Assembly (NCBI RefSeq): GCF_000219625.1
Contig: NC_018199.1
Location: 408,106 to 472,105, forward strand
Length of the DNA stretch: 64,000 nt
Reading direction: 5' to 3'
Origin: Zymoseptoria tritici IPO323
Taxonomy: Eukaryota; Ascomycota; Dothideomycetes; Mycosphaerellales; Mycosphaerellaceae
Shown here: piece after piece, positions 23,601 through 33,976 of the stretch
Layout: every line of letters begins with the position of its first letter
Position numbering within the stretch: the stretch's first letter is position 1
Translations under genes and position numbers: made by a program
Notes under the pieces: generated by a model
Told to the model about the DNA's origin: nothing
What the model saw: only the letters and a program-made list of their open reading frames with translations
Database searches by the model: none

Positions 23601-23839
23601 AGCGACGGATATAGGGGCGCAATAGACACAGGCATAGTAATTTTAAGCTTTTGGCATAAGAATCTAGCTACGATACTAGTTGGAAACTAATACCCCTACT
23701 ACGCACGACAGCAATGGAATTATAGCATAATTTTTACAGTAGTATAATTAGATCGACATGCAGCTTCTTATACATACCTCAATTATGCGATAAAAGTAGT
23801 TTTGAATTTTCGATGTCGCGGCGCTACATAGCATCACCC

Positions 23840-23864
23840 AAAAACGCTACTAGGCCCTCAGACC
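23840..23864 (-). repeat. Right terminal inverted repeat
   Basis: Read on the minus strand it is GGTCTGAGGGCCTAGTAGCG then a T run, matching the left terminus at 10,282-10,310. Confidence 0.65.
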
Positions 23865-23865
23865 C

Positions 23866-23874
23866 TCTCAGGCG
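23866..23874 (+). repeat. Right 9-bp direct repeat (candidate target-site duplication)
   Basis: Exact copy of the 9 bases at 10,215-10,223, immediately outside the right inverted terminus. Composition returns to normal from here on. Confidence 0.55.
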
Positions 23875-25735
23875 AGGCGCTCGAAGAGGTTAGTGCTTGC
23901 CAAGAGGGTCTGTGCTTCTGAGACTAACAGGACGGGAGGTCGGGTGCCTTGCAAGACTCGCTTACTAAGCATGAAAAATGTTACTCGCAAACATCCATCA
24001 TCGACATCCTCTATGATCTCTGCTGGGATGCCTCTCGATAGAATACCGATATGCCGTGGCGCATGTACGCACGAAGGCGCCGACCTCAACCCGCTGACTG
24101 ACCACCTACTATAGCCTACCACGCTGCCACCAACTCACCGCTGTCATCACCTCACCGCTGTCGAGCAGCGAAATCGACAAGAGCTTTCCCACCTCTGACA
24201 ACGATGGCACGGCTAACCCACCACCATCTCCAGAACGACGAAGCAAGAAAACTCACCAGCTTGAGCAGACCTCACCTCACGGTAATGCTCTGCTCCGCCG
24301 TCCGCGCGCTTTCCAGCAGCTCGAAGCCAGATCTCGAGGCCTGCAACGCCGTCACAGTCTCCAGCAACCTCGCCGCTCATCGGTACATCATTGTTCCACT
24401 CGCCGCGCTCATCAAGTGACAGGAACTCCGTCCTGCCGACTCACGCCGAGGTAGCATACGGTGCTCGATGCGCCCTCGTACAAGCTCTCGCCTGAGCACG
24501 AGCACGACTGCCTGGCCCTACATTGTCATTTCAGACCCAGTTCTGACCATCATGGCCACCGCCGCGCTCGCTAAACACACTCCGAGAGACAAGAAGGATC
24601 TCTGATCAAGGAGACGAGTGTATGGTTCTCAAGAAGAAGAAGAAGAAGAAGAAAAGAAGTGAAGGGACTTTGTGATATCCAGTACTTTTCCCTGATCTTT
24701 CGGAACATTGCAGGTGGGTTATGCGGAAAGTAGTCGTACCTGTGGGCATTCACAAATTGTGGCCGAGCAGAAGCATGAATGAGCACGGAATTGTCACTGA
24801 GGAGCCTTGGAATGGGGTGAGGTGAACCGAACAGGATGCAGAGCCGTAGCGTGCGTCTTTGCTCGCATTCCACGGTATTGTACAAATGAGATCATTCACT
24901 TCAGATCTCGTTGTTGCGTGCATCTTTCCCGACGTCCAATCGACTCCTGCTCGCAGCTGATATCCCGGTGTGTCATTATCCTCCAGGCATTCGTCAATCC
25001 ACTCAGTTCATGCATTGGAAGCCTTGAACTTGACCGCTGGCCAGTCTTGTTGTGTTTCTTCGGTTGCTCGATTTCCCGTTGCTCGCCAGCCCAGGCCGCA
25101 CGATCGGTGGTTCGCGGTTCGCGGTTCGCGACTCGGTTCGCGTCTGCCAGATAAAGCGATCCAGCTCATCACAATCAAGTGCAGGTTTCTTCCGGGGTGC
25201 TCGCGGTGCGCAATGGTGTTGGTCGTCGTACTGGTCATCACCGCGCTGCTGCACGAATCTTCGAATCGCTGCACAGTCGGTCTCGTGCGACCTCGTATGT
25301 GGCTCATGGACAAATGGGAAGAAGCGGTTGGGGTGAGAGTTCTCTCGGAATCCGAATACGCGGAAGACTTGTGGATGAGGCTGCTGCGAATCTCCTGGAA
25401 GGCATCGACTTGCGCGGGACACGGGTGGAAAAGAAGGGAGTAAGTCCACTCCATTCGTTCTCGACCAACACATGATCTCCGACGCTTTCACTTCATCACT
25501 TCACACATGACAAAACCCCATATCCGTCAGCCTGTCAAGGTGATCCCGTCACTTCTTGAGAAATACGTGCCAAGCGCGCTAGCCTTCTTGCCCTCCAGCT
25601 TCCCGTCCAGCTTCCATTCTTTCCCTTCCGTGCGGAGTCACCAACTCTCCAAGCTCACCACCGCAGATCGGGACTCATCCTCCATCTCAACATCATCGTC
25701 CGCCATCAGTCGTCTCCGGACTTTCAACACCCACC
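23875..25735. other. Stretch without a supportable gene
   Basis: Ordinary composition. Overlapping short frames occur on both strands around 25,000-25,490. None has a recognisable domain, although a hydrophobic AMVLVVVLVITALL segment near 25,210 could belong to an exon. An (AAG) microsatellite lies near 24,630-24,655. Confidence 0.4.
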
Positions 25736-26566
25736 ATGCACTCCCCAAGCTTCGTCCAGAGCTTCTGCGTCTCGCGCATGCCGCCACCTCCGCCATGCCC
25801 GCCACTGCCACCCACTCACGACGCCTTGCTGGCGTTTTGTGTCTCGCTCACAGTCATGAGCCTGCTCACGATCGCCGCCGGAATGACCGACACCAACATT
25901 CGCGAGGGTATGGATCTCGTCTCACCTCTTCACTCTGCGTCTTCTGACACTGACTGACACCTGCAGCGTGCTTCACGCGAGTGCGCACGCTCTCCGCATC
26001 GACCCGCTCTCATGTCCACGCCGCCACCGACTTCATCATGCGTATCGCTGCGCTCGCACTGGCGTCTTTGAGCGCTGAATTCACATCCTGCAAAGCTGCC
26101 GTCCTCCGAACTTCGAAACCCTTCATCGACTTCATCCTACAAACCGCTGCTCCCTCGATCGCTCTGTTGAGCGCTGGGCTCACCACTTGCAAAGCTTCTC
26201 TCAGCCAAGCCTGCGCCGGCGTGGCAAAGACATCGACCGACTTCATCGACTTCAAAATCACTTTCGCAACGGATTTCTTCGGAGCCAGCTACAAGACTCG
26301 CCAAGCTGATGCAACATCCGTCAAACGCCTTGACCAAGTCGACAGCACGCACTACACCACTGAAAAGGGAGGCGACACATCAGAGCATGAGGATGATAGC
26401 GAGTACACCGATGCAAATAGCGAGGAGAGTAATGGCTGGACTGTGGTGAAGAAGGAACGCCATGAACGTGAGTTTATCCCTTATCGGACGCCTCAAGACG
26501 ATCATGCTCGACTAACAGCTCGAACCAGAGACATGCGTGATGTGCGATTCTGACAAGGAAGAGTGA
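25736..26566 (+). CDS. Hypothetical small membrane-anchored protein, three exons
   Basis: Exon 1 (25,736-25,907) starts at ATG and ends at a GTATGG donor. A 59-bp intron (25,908-25,966) ends in a gactgacacctgcag acceptor region. Exon 2 joins in phase and runs to 26,467. A GTGAGT donor, a CTAAC branch and a ccag acceptor define a 61-bp second intron (26,468-26,528), and a short exon 3 ends in TGA at 26,564-26,566, giving about 236 residues. If the second intron is not removed, the frame stays open to 26,553. The N-terminus has a Pro run and one hydrophobic helix (LLAFCVSLTVMSLLTIAAGM, about residues 31-50). Two similar segments, roughly TSCKAAVLRTSKPFIDFI and TTCKASLSQACAG..TDFIDF, suggest an internal repeat. 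The C-terminal half is acidic. No family recognised. Confidence 0.5.
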
Positions 26567-27025
26567 ACAGAAGGAATGTGCATGTGAGATGCGAGATGTG
26601 AGATGTGATGTGACGCGCGGACATTCACAACGGGCGGCGAGAAGCCAATATAGCAGAGTACGCTTGCAGCATGACATTCGGCGGCTTCCACTGGGATCTG
26701 CCGTATGAAAGATAACAGCAACTGCTCTGCTTGGACCCAAACGAATTCAATCAGTTATGACTTTCCTTTGTAGGACGCGGCCGCTCCACTCTGCTTGACA
26801 CGAACGGAACATCGCTGGTTTGTGTAGTAATCGACGCGAGAGGGAGAATCATCCCGAAATCGGAAGAAAGGGACCAGTTCAGGAGCATTGTTCAGTCGGA
26901 AGGAAAGCCGAGTCGACAGGGAAGTCACAGCTGTGTGAGTGCAATGTGAGGTGAGTGCTACGCGTCGGTTTGTTTTGTTTTGCGACTGCCTCCATCACGA
27001 CTGCCTTCCTCCAAGCCAAGCCAAG

Positions 27026-27137
27026 CCTCATCAACAACCTCCGTCACTGATCCTCATCAACAACCTCCATCACTGATCCTCATCAACAACCTCCATCACT
27101 GATCCTCATCAACAACCTCCATCACTGATCCTCATCA
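27026..27137. repeat. 26-bp minisatellite, four copies
   Basis: Units of 'cctcatcaacaacctcc.tcactgat' repeat every 26 bp with almost no divergence. No RIP-type changes are visible; the array is probably too short to trigger RIP. Confidence 0.9.
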
Positions 27138-27471
27138 CATAACTCATCAGTATCCCGCATCACACATCACACATTCATGCACCCATCAATCCTCACCTCC
27201 GCCTTCCATTCGAGTCTGCTCGAGCAACTCCCTTCACCCATTCTGAACCTTTGCAGCTCGCCGGAGCATTCACACACGTGGACGACCACCTTCGCACGAT
27301 CGGATCACCTTCGCACCATCACATCTCCACGACCACCTCCACACGACCGCCTTCGAGATGCCACCGCATCACCCGCCCTCGAGATGCCGCCACATCACCC
27401 GTTCGGACGACAACGCCCATGCTTCCATACCCGTGCGGCTCTCCGAGCAGCAAGACACCTCGATGTCGTTG

Positions 27472-28130
27472 GGTGAAGTCCGGCTGTTTCCTATCAGACA
27501 GTTCTTTTGAGCTGGAAGACGTCCTTCATGGGAGCCATGACGGTCAGGTGGACTGAAGATTGTTGCTCTGAAGATGGTCGCTGAGAAACTCGACACCGGT
27601 GCCACCCACCGTCAACAAAGCCCACGCTTCCTACCATGCTGCTCTCCGAGTAGTAAGACATCTCCTCGCCTACTTTGGCTCATGGGTACATTCCCGGGAG
27701 AGTGTTGTATGGTGAAGTCCGGCTGCTTCTCGATCAAACAGTTCTTCGAGCTGGAAGACGTCCTTCATGGGAGCCATGACGGTCAGGTGGACCGAAGATT
27801 GTTGCTCTGAAGATGGTCGTTGATGAAGCTTCGACACCGGTGCCGCCCACCGTCAACAAAGCCCACGCTTCCTACCATGCTGTTCGCAGTAAGACACCTC
27901 CTCGCGAACTCTCGCTTATGGACACTTGTTCCGGGAGGTCGTCGTATGGTGAAGTTCGGCTGCTTCGATACCATGCCATCCCCTGCAAAGGAGCGGCAAG
28001 ACACTAGCTGTCGTTTGGTTTGAGGCTCCAGTCCACGCTTCGCACCAGCTCGCCGTCAAAAGCTTGCAGATACACTCACTCCTCACGGAGCAGAAGCTGT
28101 CGTATGGTGAAGTTCGGCAGTTGGACACTG
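27472..28130. repeat. ~239-bp direct repeats plus partial copies
   Basis: 'ggtgaagtccggctg' begins units at 27,472 and 27,711 and, as 'ggtgaagttcggc', partial units at 27,948 and 28,106. The first two share long near-identical stretches (ctggaagacgtccttcatgg; caccgtcaacaaagcccacg). The spacing is not divisible by three and no frame is conserved between copies. Confidence 0.8.
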
Positions 28131-30959
28131 GTCTCGACTCGGGACACCTCAGACTCGGGACACAGTAGTGAGCATCGATCCGCCACTCACCGGACCATCG
28201 CGGAGACCAGCCTGTCAGGCCAGCTCGAGCTCACTGTTCTCTGCACCTGTGGTTTGGCCCATCTCCGCTTGAGATCATCTCGCTTGTCTGGTACTAACTA
28301 TTTCACACAGAGGTCTACCATGCCCGCTCCACCTCGACCCGCCAACGAGCTACCATCTACCGCCTGTTGTTTTCGCAAGTCCTCAACACCACTCCTACGG
28401 CCTCATCGGTCAACGACACCGCCTCTACGATGCTGCGCTGGCCGATGTCCCGGACAATCCGCGAGCAATTTACCATCGACAATGTTCACGCCCTGCCCCT
28501 TGGACTCTACAATTACGAAGGGACGAAGAAGACCGGGATGGCACCACAAACAGCAGGATGTCACAACCGACTTCATCAACAACCACGAAAACCAGCTTTT
28601 GCTCCAACGCAGGCCCTGCTCCCAACAAACGCGGCTTCCTCTTCGACAGACACACCTGCAGATTTGTTGGTGTTTGCCATGGTAATCATCCCCTTCTCGC
28701 TGCTTCGCATCTCACCCCGACGTAGCTGACGTTTAGCAGAGAAAGCAGCAACCCTGGTGATGTCGCCTTCGACCCCGGCTTGCTCACCAGCCTACGCACG
28801 ACCACCATCAACCTGGAACTGAGCTCCCGACTTACCAGGCGCTCGTGTCTCGCAGCAACTTCTCGCCGTCAGCTTCTCGCCCTGCAGCGCTGCAGTTGCC
28901 GTTCCCGGCTCGACAGTCGTTCAACGATCAGTAAAGCAACGCTACGTCCTCCGCAGCACACAACTGAAAAACCGTCAGGATCGCGCACGGTCCCACAGAG
29001 TCTTTGACGCCTCACGCTTGACGCCACGCAACCCTCGATCAAACCCAGCTTACGCCCATACTGGTGGCCGCGCATGATCGCGTGAAGAGTCAGAAGACAG
29101 AAGTCAGTGGAAACCCGATCGAGCTCGCATGGCTGCTGCAGCGAACGCGCAGCGAGCAGTCCAAGACAGCATGTGCCATTGCTGGAGATCGAGTCAAGAC
29201 CATGTCACATCGTGATCAGACGTTCAAGAGTTCATCCCAAACTCCAACTGGATCATTGCCGGGCGCTACGACGACTTTCGGGGGTATACAAAACGCATCA
29301 TTCTGTATTGGCACGATCAACGGATGCGATGAACCCATCGCGTTCAACTGAGATCTTTTTCACGGCGCTGGACTTGTCACTGTCGACAGCGACCGCCAGT
29401 CCCAGCAACTGTGGCCGGACCACCTAATACTGCCACGACAATCGGCACTACACCGTCTCACTTCATCGTGGCACCAACTGCACATGATTTCCTCGCTTCA
29501 CCAGTCTCTGTCGGCCTCGCCGTGAGCAGACACCTGGACCAGTGTTCAAACCGAAGTACGTCGCTTGAACTTTCCCGTGGATCGACCAACACCATCATCT
29601 CTCCATATTTACCCTAGAAGCGAAGACGCCACGATGGCCGACGATTCCACCATGGACCGCAGGCGCCTCATCAGCCGCCAGCAAGACTAGCTGAGTAGCT
29701 TGGATTTTGTCAGCGTCGGAGAATCCTTTGGCGAGAAGGTCTTCAGATCCAGCTCGCATGTCGTCCATGGATCAACAGAACAACACATGACTGATCACGA
29801 GTCGTCCATTGGCCACCGCACAGTCCGACAAACAGCACCGCACGGTACAAAATCAAGCGAGGTTACGATCATCATCACAGAATATGATCAGGCCGCTCGC
29901 GACAACCTCATGTCCTCACATCCGCCCCGTCAAAACAAACCGTTCTTGGCGCCCTGCCCATCGTCGCCTGGCGAGATGTCGAGACTCGAAGCTGCCAATG
30001 GGATGATTCGCCGTTTCCTTTGAGATGAAGAATGCCGCCAGAAACCCGAGTGAGGTCTTGCCATCCTCGAACGCCCTGCTCCTGGCCTCGGTGCTCCTGA
30101 CCTTGGTGCTCTCAGCCTCAACAACCTCGCGACTTGGACAATTCTCTCCGTGCCCTGGCCGAGGGTGGTCACGCATACCGAGTTCACCCTTCGTGTTCCT
30201 CGCGCATTACCCACGATCACCTGTCAACCTCCAATACTCATCGTCATGGCGAACATGGTGTGGAAGTTGTGGAATGGCCCGGTAGCGAACCACGCCACGC
30301 AAGGTATGACAAGCAGCTCCACCGCCCGCTCCGATCTGATCTGATATTTTCTCGCAGTGATATCGACAAACCCTCTCTCCCATGAATTCTGCCAGACCCA
30401 GTCTACCTTTGTCAAGCCGTCATGCGCAAATGCCAGACTACAGCTTCAAAATCTGCTCCGCAAAGTACCCACCTCATCCGACAACTTCTGCTCTGGAGAT
30501 CAATGCACCCCACGCCCGATGGCACGAACGCTGCGGATACAGCAACATCAGTCAGTCACTGGCATGGTCATGCAGCGCTCCCAATCCTTCCTACGCTTTC
30601 CCGATCAGCCGAACGTGCACTGCCTTCTAGAGCATCCTCCCATGCGCTCGAACTTCTTCGGTCCTTGAACCCTGTCTCTTATTGAGCCGTGACACTAAGT
30701 TCGATCGTGACAAGAATCTACCAGACGCATTGCGCGTACCAGAGTCCATCCGGATGTCTACTGCCCTCACCGCCGTCGTCGTTCCCACCGACCTCTCGAC
30801 GCGTCTACCAAACACGCGAGTCCATCGACATCGCACCTCAAAAGCGACAGCAACAGCACCGTTCCGAGCGACACCGAGTCATCGCAGTCCCCCGCAACCT
30901 CCATGGCTCGATAGCCACCGTCAATCCTTCCACCGTCCACCAGGGGTAGAGGCGCAAGA

Positions 30960-31844
30960 GTGCACAGGAGCTTGGAGACTGAGTTGCGTGGATACAAGAT
31001 TGGCCTCGCTCGCATGCAACAGCAGGCAATCCTTCCGCCCTCACCACCAGCAACACCGCCGCTTCAAGATACGGCATCAACATCTCTTCGCACGCCGTCT
31101 CAGCAGCCGGCTCCGAACGCAGGATCACCGCAAGTGCAGTACTTCGAGCCTCCCCCACAAGAGCAGAAGGATCACTGTATACAGCTGAACATCTGCTTTC
31201 GCTGTCGCCAGCACGGACATTCTAGCTATCATGGCTCTTGTCCCAATGATAACTGGCGTGCGCGCTCACGAGTGCAGCCGCAGTCGTCTTCTCAGCCTTC
31301 ATCAACACCTCCAGCATTGCCAACACCTCCAGCGACTGCTCAGTCGTTATCCCCTCCGAAACCTCGTCGCTCTCGTGCCTTACCAACTGGCCGGAGCACC
31401 CTCAAGAGTCACTTTGGATTGCTGACGTCTCATTTCACTGCCCTCGAAAGGCAGCTTGTCACGCAGGAGGTGCTGCCATCAAAGTCACCCATGTTTGATG
31501 CCATCTTTCCACCAGCTCCGTCGGCTCAACCATTGCCAATCGACTCTCCGGCCGACAAACGATCTACCGTCGAGTACAGCACCGCCAGTAGCAGTCTCGC
31601 CGGCCATCGCACCACTCGCTCCGACCATCATCTCGACGACACCAGCCGCTCAACGCACACTGCGTTCTCGACAACGCACGAACCCTCAACAGCTCCACGC
31701 GCTCGCAGCCTGCATTGGCAACGAGTAAGCTGTCTGCAACACGAGCCTTCTTCACAGGCACCAACTCCTCCTCGTCGACACAAGGAGCTGAATTCCAGCT
31801 TGGGTATTCACAGCTCCATGTCGTCTCATCCTGGCTGCGGCTAG
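30960..31844 (+). CDS. Zinc-knuckle (Gag-like) protein, partial model
   Basis: The open frame contains LETELRGYKIGLARMQQQ, a Pro/Ser/Thr-rich spacer, and then a zinc-knuckle-like motif CFRCRQHGHSSYHGSC (near 31,195-31,242; spacing C-x2-C-x4-H-x6-C, two residues longer than the retroviral CX2CX4HX4C in its last interval). A Ser/Pro/Ala-rich tail follows. The first codon available is GTG, and an ATG occurs only at 31,014, so the true start or an upstream exon is unresolved. A better tail may lie in another frame: the peptide RTLRSRQRT.PQQL.ALAA, read at about 31,648-31,704, is repeated at 32,772-32,831. Probably a Gag-derived or Gag-like gene. No protease or RT follows. Confidence 0.42.
   Translation: MHRSLETELRGYKIGLARMQQQAILPPSPPATPPLQDTASTSLRTPSQQPAPNAGSPQVQYFEPPPQEQKDHCIQLNICFRCRQHGHSSYHGSCPNDNWRARSRVQPQSSSQPSSTPPALPTPPATAQSLSPPKPRRSRALPTGRSTLKSHFGLLTSHFTALERQLVTQEVLPSKSPMFDAIFPPAPSAQPLPIDSPADKRSTVEYSTASSSLAGHRTTRSDHHLDDTSRSTHTAFSTTHEPSTAPRARSLHWQRVSCLQHEPSSQAPTPPRRHKELNSSLGIHSSMSSHPGCG
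31645..31710 (+). repeat. Paralogous coding segment, copy 1
   Basis: Encodes RTLRSRQRTNPQQLHALAA. It aligns codon by codon with 32,772-32,831, where most differences fall in third positions. Confidence 0.6.
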
Positions 31845-32248
31845 AAGCACGAGCTTGGGTATTCATAGCCCTACTCATGGACAGCGACTAGCCAGCATCT
31901 CAGGCCAGTCTGTCACCCTGCGATACCGAAAACCCTCGCAGCAGGTTCCTCGAGACGCCCCTACCTCGATGTCTGACGATCACAGACCAAGGAACAATGC
32001 GTGCCATTTGGACCGAATGCACGCAGGCACATGGCAGCAAACACACTCAGGTTTGTGTGGACAGCGTGAGAGACATAGTCATGCGGACGCGCAGCGACGA
32101 TTGTCCACCTTATCGCACCACCGCTGGCAGTCGACAACTGTCACCAGCTCCGGAATCACGACTCTCAGCTCGTTCCGGCTACACCGCCACTGGATCAGTG
32201 CTCATGCACTCTGGATCATCGACGTGCCTTAGCGGACGGTGAGGGCTT

Positions 32249-32352
32249 CGCACACCGACACCGACACCGACACCGACACGTGCTTGTGAGCTGAGCTCAG
32301 CACCCTTCAGGAAGACCAAAACACCTGACTGTACACCGACACCGACACCGAC
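32249..32352. repeat. CACCGA hexanucleotide arrays (two short tracts)
   Basis: Runs of 'caccga' occur at about 32,252-32,280 and 32,333-32,352, separated by unrelated sequence. Confidence 0.85.
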
Positions 32353-32444
32353 TGCGCTGCAGCGCATACACCAACATCGAGAGCAGCCGCATCTGCTTAC
32401 CAACTGCCAGTGAACTGATTACTCCAGATCACCGAAGCGCCTCA

Positions 32445-33101
32445 GTGGACCGCTGTGGGCTTCACAACACTGACACCGAAAGCAGCCGCATCTGCTTGCT
32501 GCTTTACCAACTGCTAGTCAACTCTGCGAGCTTACGAGCTCATCAACGCACCAACACCGAGAGCAGCCCGCATCTTCTTCAACAACCGCTTCGACCAGTC
32601 GCTCCGCCGACATCATCACTCTCACAGGCAGCGTCGAATTTGCCAGCCTCGTCCTCACCGATTGCTGCACCAGCAGCTGCCGCACCTTCCACTGCACCGG
32701 CAGTCGCACCACAACTCGTTCCTCACCAGCTTCGACAACACCAGTCGCTCTACCAGTGCCTCAGAAGCCGCACTCTGCGCTCGCGACAGCGCACCAGTCC
32801 CCAGCAGCTTCAAGCACTCGCTGCCACCCTCACCGATACCGACTCCGACATCACAACCGCCCCTGCAAGCATCACACAGCTCTTGCGCCGCCTTTTGAGC
32901 ATCTCCTCATGCTCCAACATCTCCGTGACAGTCCGTTCGGTCAACAACACACTACGATGTAGTGCCCTCGGCTGCGCAACAGCGGCATCCAGCTACGCCT
33001 GTTTTTCACCATCTGCGCCAGCACCAGCGTTCTCGACTCCGTGTGCGCCTTCAAAAGCACCTTCACGAGCGACACTAGCAACCACTCGTTCACCTGCGTA
33101 A
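32445..33101 (+). CDS. Ala/Pro/Ser-rich frame carrying a second copy of the RTLRSRQRT segment
   Basis: The 218-codon frame holds an Ala/Pro/Ser-rich stretch, then RTLRSRQRTSPQQLQALAA (near 32,772-32,831), matching the segment downstream of the zinc knuckle at 31,645-31,710 with mainly synonymous differences. That makes this short part convincingly coding at some time. The rest of the frame is low-complexity and uncertain. No start ATG is seen at the left end. It is likely a fragment of a duplicated gene. Confidence 0.33.
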   Translation: MDRCGLHNTDTESSRICLLLYQLLVNSASLRAHQRTNTESSPHLLQQPLRPVAPPTSSLSQAASNLPASSSPIAAPAAAAPSTAPAVAPQLVPHQLRQHQSLYQCLRSRTLRSRQRTSPQQLQALAATLTDTDSDITTAPASITQLLRRLLSISSCSNISVTVRSVNNTLRCSALGCATAASSYACFSPSAPAPAFSTPCAPSKAPSRATLATTRSPA

Positions 33102-33885
33102 ACACTAGCTTTCTCGACACCTGCGCTAACACTAGCGTTTCCACGACCTTCACGACCTCCACCATGTCCACCACCTTCGGCTGGCTGCGCGCGCCTTCAT
33201 GCTCCTCAGCAATCTCACCAGCTCTGTGCCATGAACACGACTTCCGCGCGCTCCACCAGCAACCACTCCTCCATCTGCGCCAACACCAGCGTTCTCACGA
33301 CCCTCCGCAACCCTCGAACTGCCCTCAATGCGGCGCCATGACCAAAGACTGCTCGCCAGCAGCGTTTTCACGACCGTATCCTTCCGCACCCTCGAAACTG
33401 CGCTCTGCAGCCTACACCGTCTCGACTGCCGTCAATGCAGCACCACTATCACGATTCAAGACTGCCGTCAATGCAGCACCATCACGATTCGACTGCTCGC
33501 CAGCAGCTCCCCCTGTGTTCACCGCCATGAACAATTCACTTGACTGATCACCGCCATGATCCTATTACCTATTACGACTTGACTGATTCACTACCATGAA
33601 CATCCACTGCGCAATCACGCCATAAATTGCTGCACGTTCACGACCACCCGCCATCCACCACCTGCGCCAAGAGCAAGAGCAATGAAAAATGTCCACAACA
33701 CACCTTCTGAGTCACCCTCTGCGGCTGGCTGCGCGCGCCTCCATGATCCTCATTGCCTTACCAGCTCTGTGCCATGAATACGACCTCCGCGTGCTCACCA
33801 GCGACTTCACCACCATCCGAGCCATCCACCGAGTTATCCACCGAGCCTTCCACCGAGCCTTCGACACCGGCCTTCACCAGCCTCA

Positions 33886-33976
33886 CCAGCCCTTCAGCGA
33901 CACCGTCCTTCAGCGACACCGGTCCTTCAGCGACAACGGTCCTTCAGCGACACCGGTCCTTCAGCGACACCAGCCC
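33886..33976. repeat. 18-bp minisatellite
   Basis: Copies of 'ccttcagcgacaccggt' repeat four to five times with single changes, preceded by diverged 'atccaccgag'/'ttccaccgag' units at 33,820-33,880. Confidence 0.85.

Larger units (their letters stand above)
10224..23865. mobile_element. 13.6-kb RIP-degraded element with inverted ends, RecQ-like helicase and DUF6589-like genes
   Basis: The block is set off by sudden RIP-type composition: TAG/CTA words are abundant and CA/TG are depleted, while CpG is kept. It is bracketed by a 9-bp direct repeat and carries inverted termini: GGTCTGAGGGTCTAG at 10,282 and GGTCTGAGGGCCTAG read inward from 23,864. All recognisable genes lie on the plus strand: a RecQ-like helicase (about 10,585-13,869), a DUF6589-like protein (14,070-17,434), two paralogous unknown proteins (17,790-19,345 and 20,517-22,205) and a possible fifth frame (22,900-23,600). 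No DDE transposase, tyrosine recombinase or reverse transcriptase is recognisable. What mobilises it is unknown; the DUF6589 protein and the helicase are the candidates. The internal sequence is inert now because every gene carries many stops. Confidence 0.65.
26567..30959. other. Stretch with minisatellites and no firmly supportable gene
   Basis: Open frames up to about 220 codons exist (for example 28,020-28,685) but overlap others, change frame, and carry no recognisable domain. Repeats at 27,026-27,137 and 27,472-28,130 are listed separately. The bias towards CA-rich words (cacc, catc) makes accidental Thr/Pro/His/Ser-rich frames common. Confidence 0.4.

Noticed and set aside
24970..25491. 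Several overlapping ORFs of about 150 codons on both strands.
   Set aside because: None has a recognisable domain, the best ones lack splice connections, and overlapping frames on both strands suggest chance openness.
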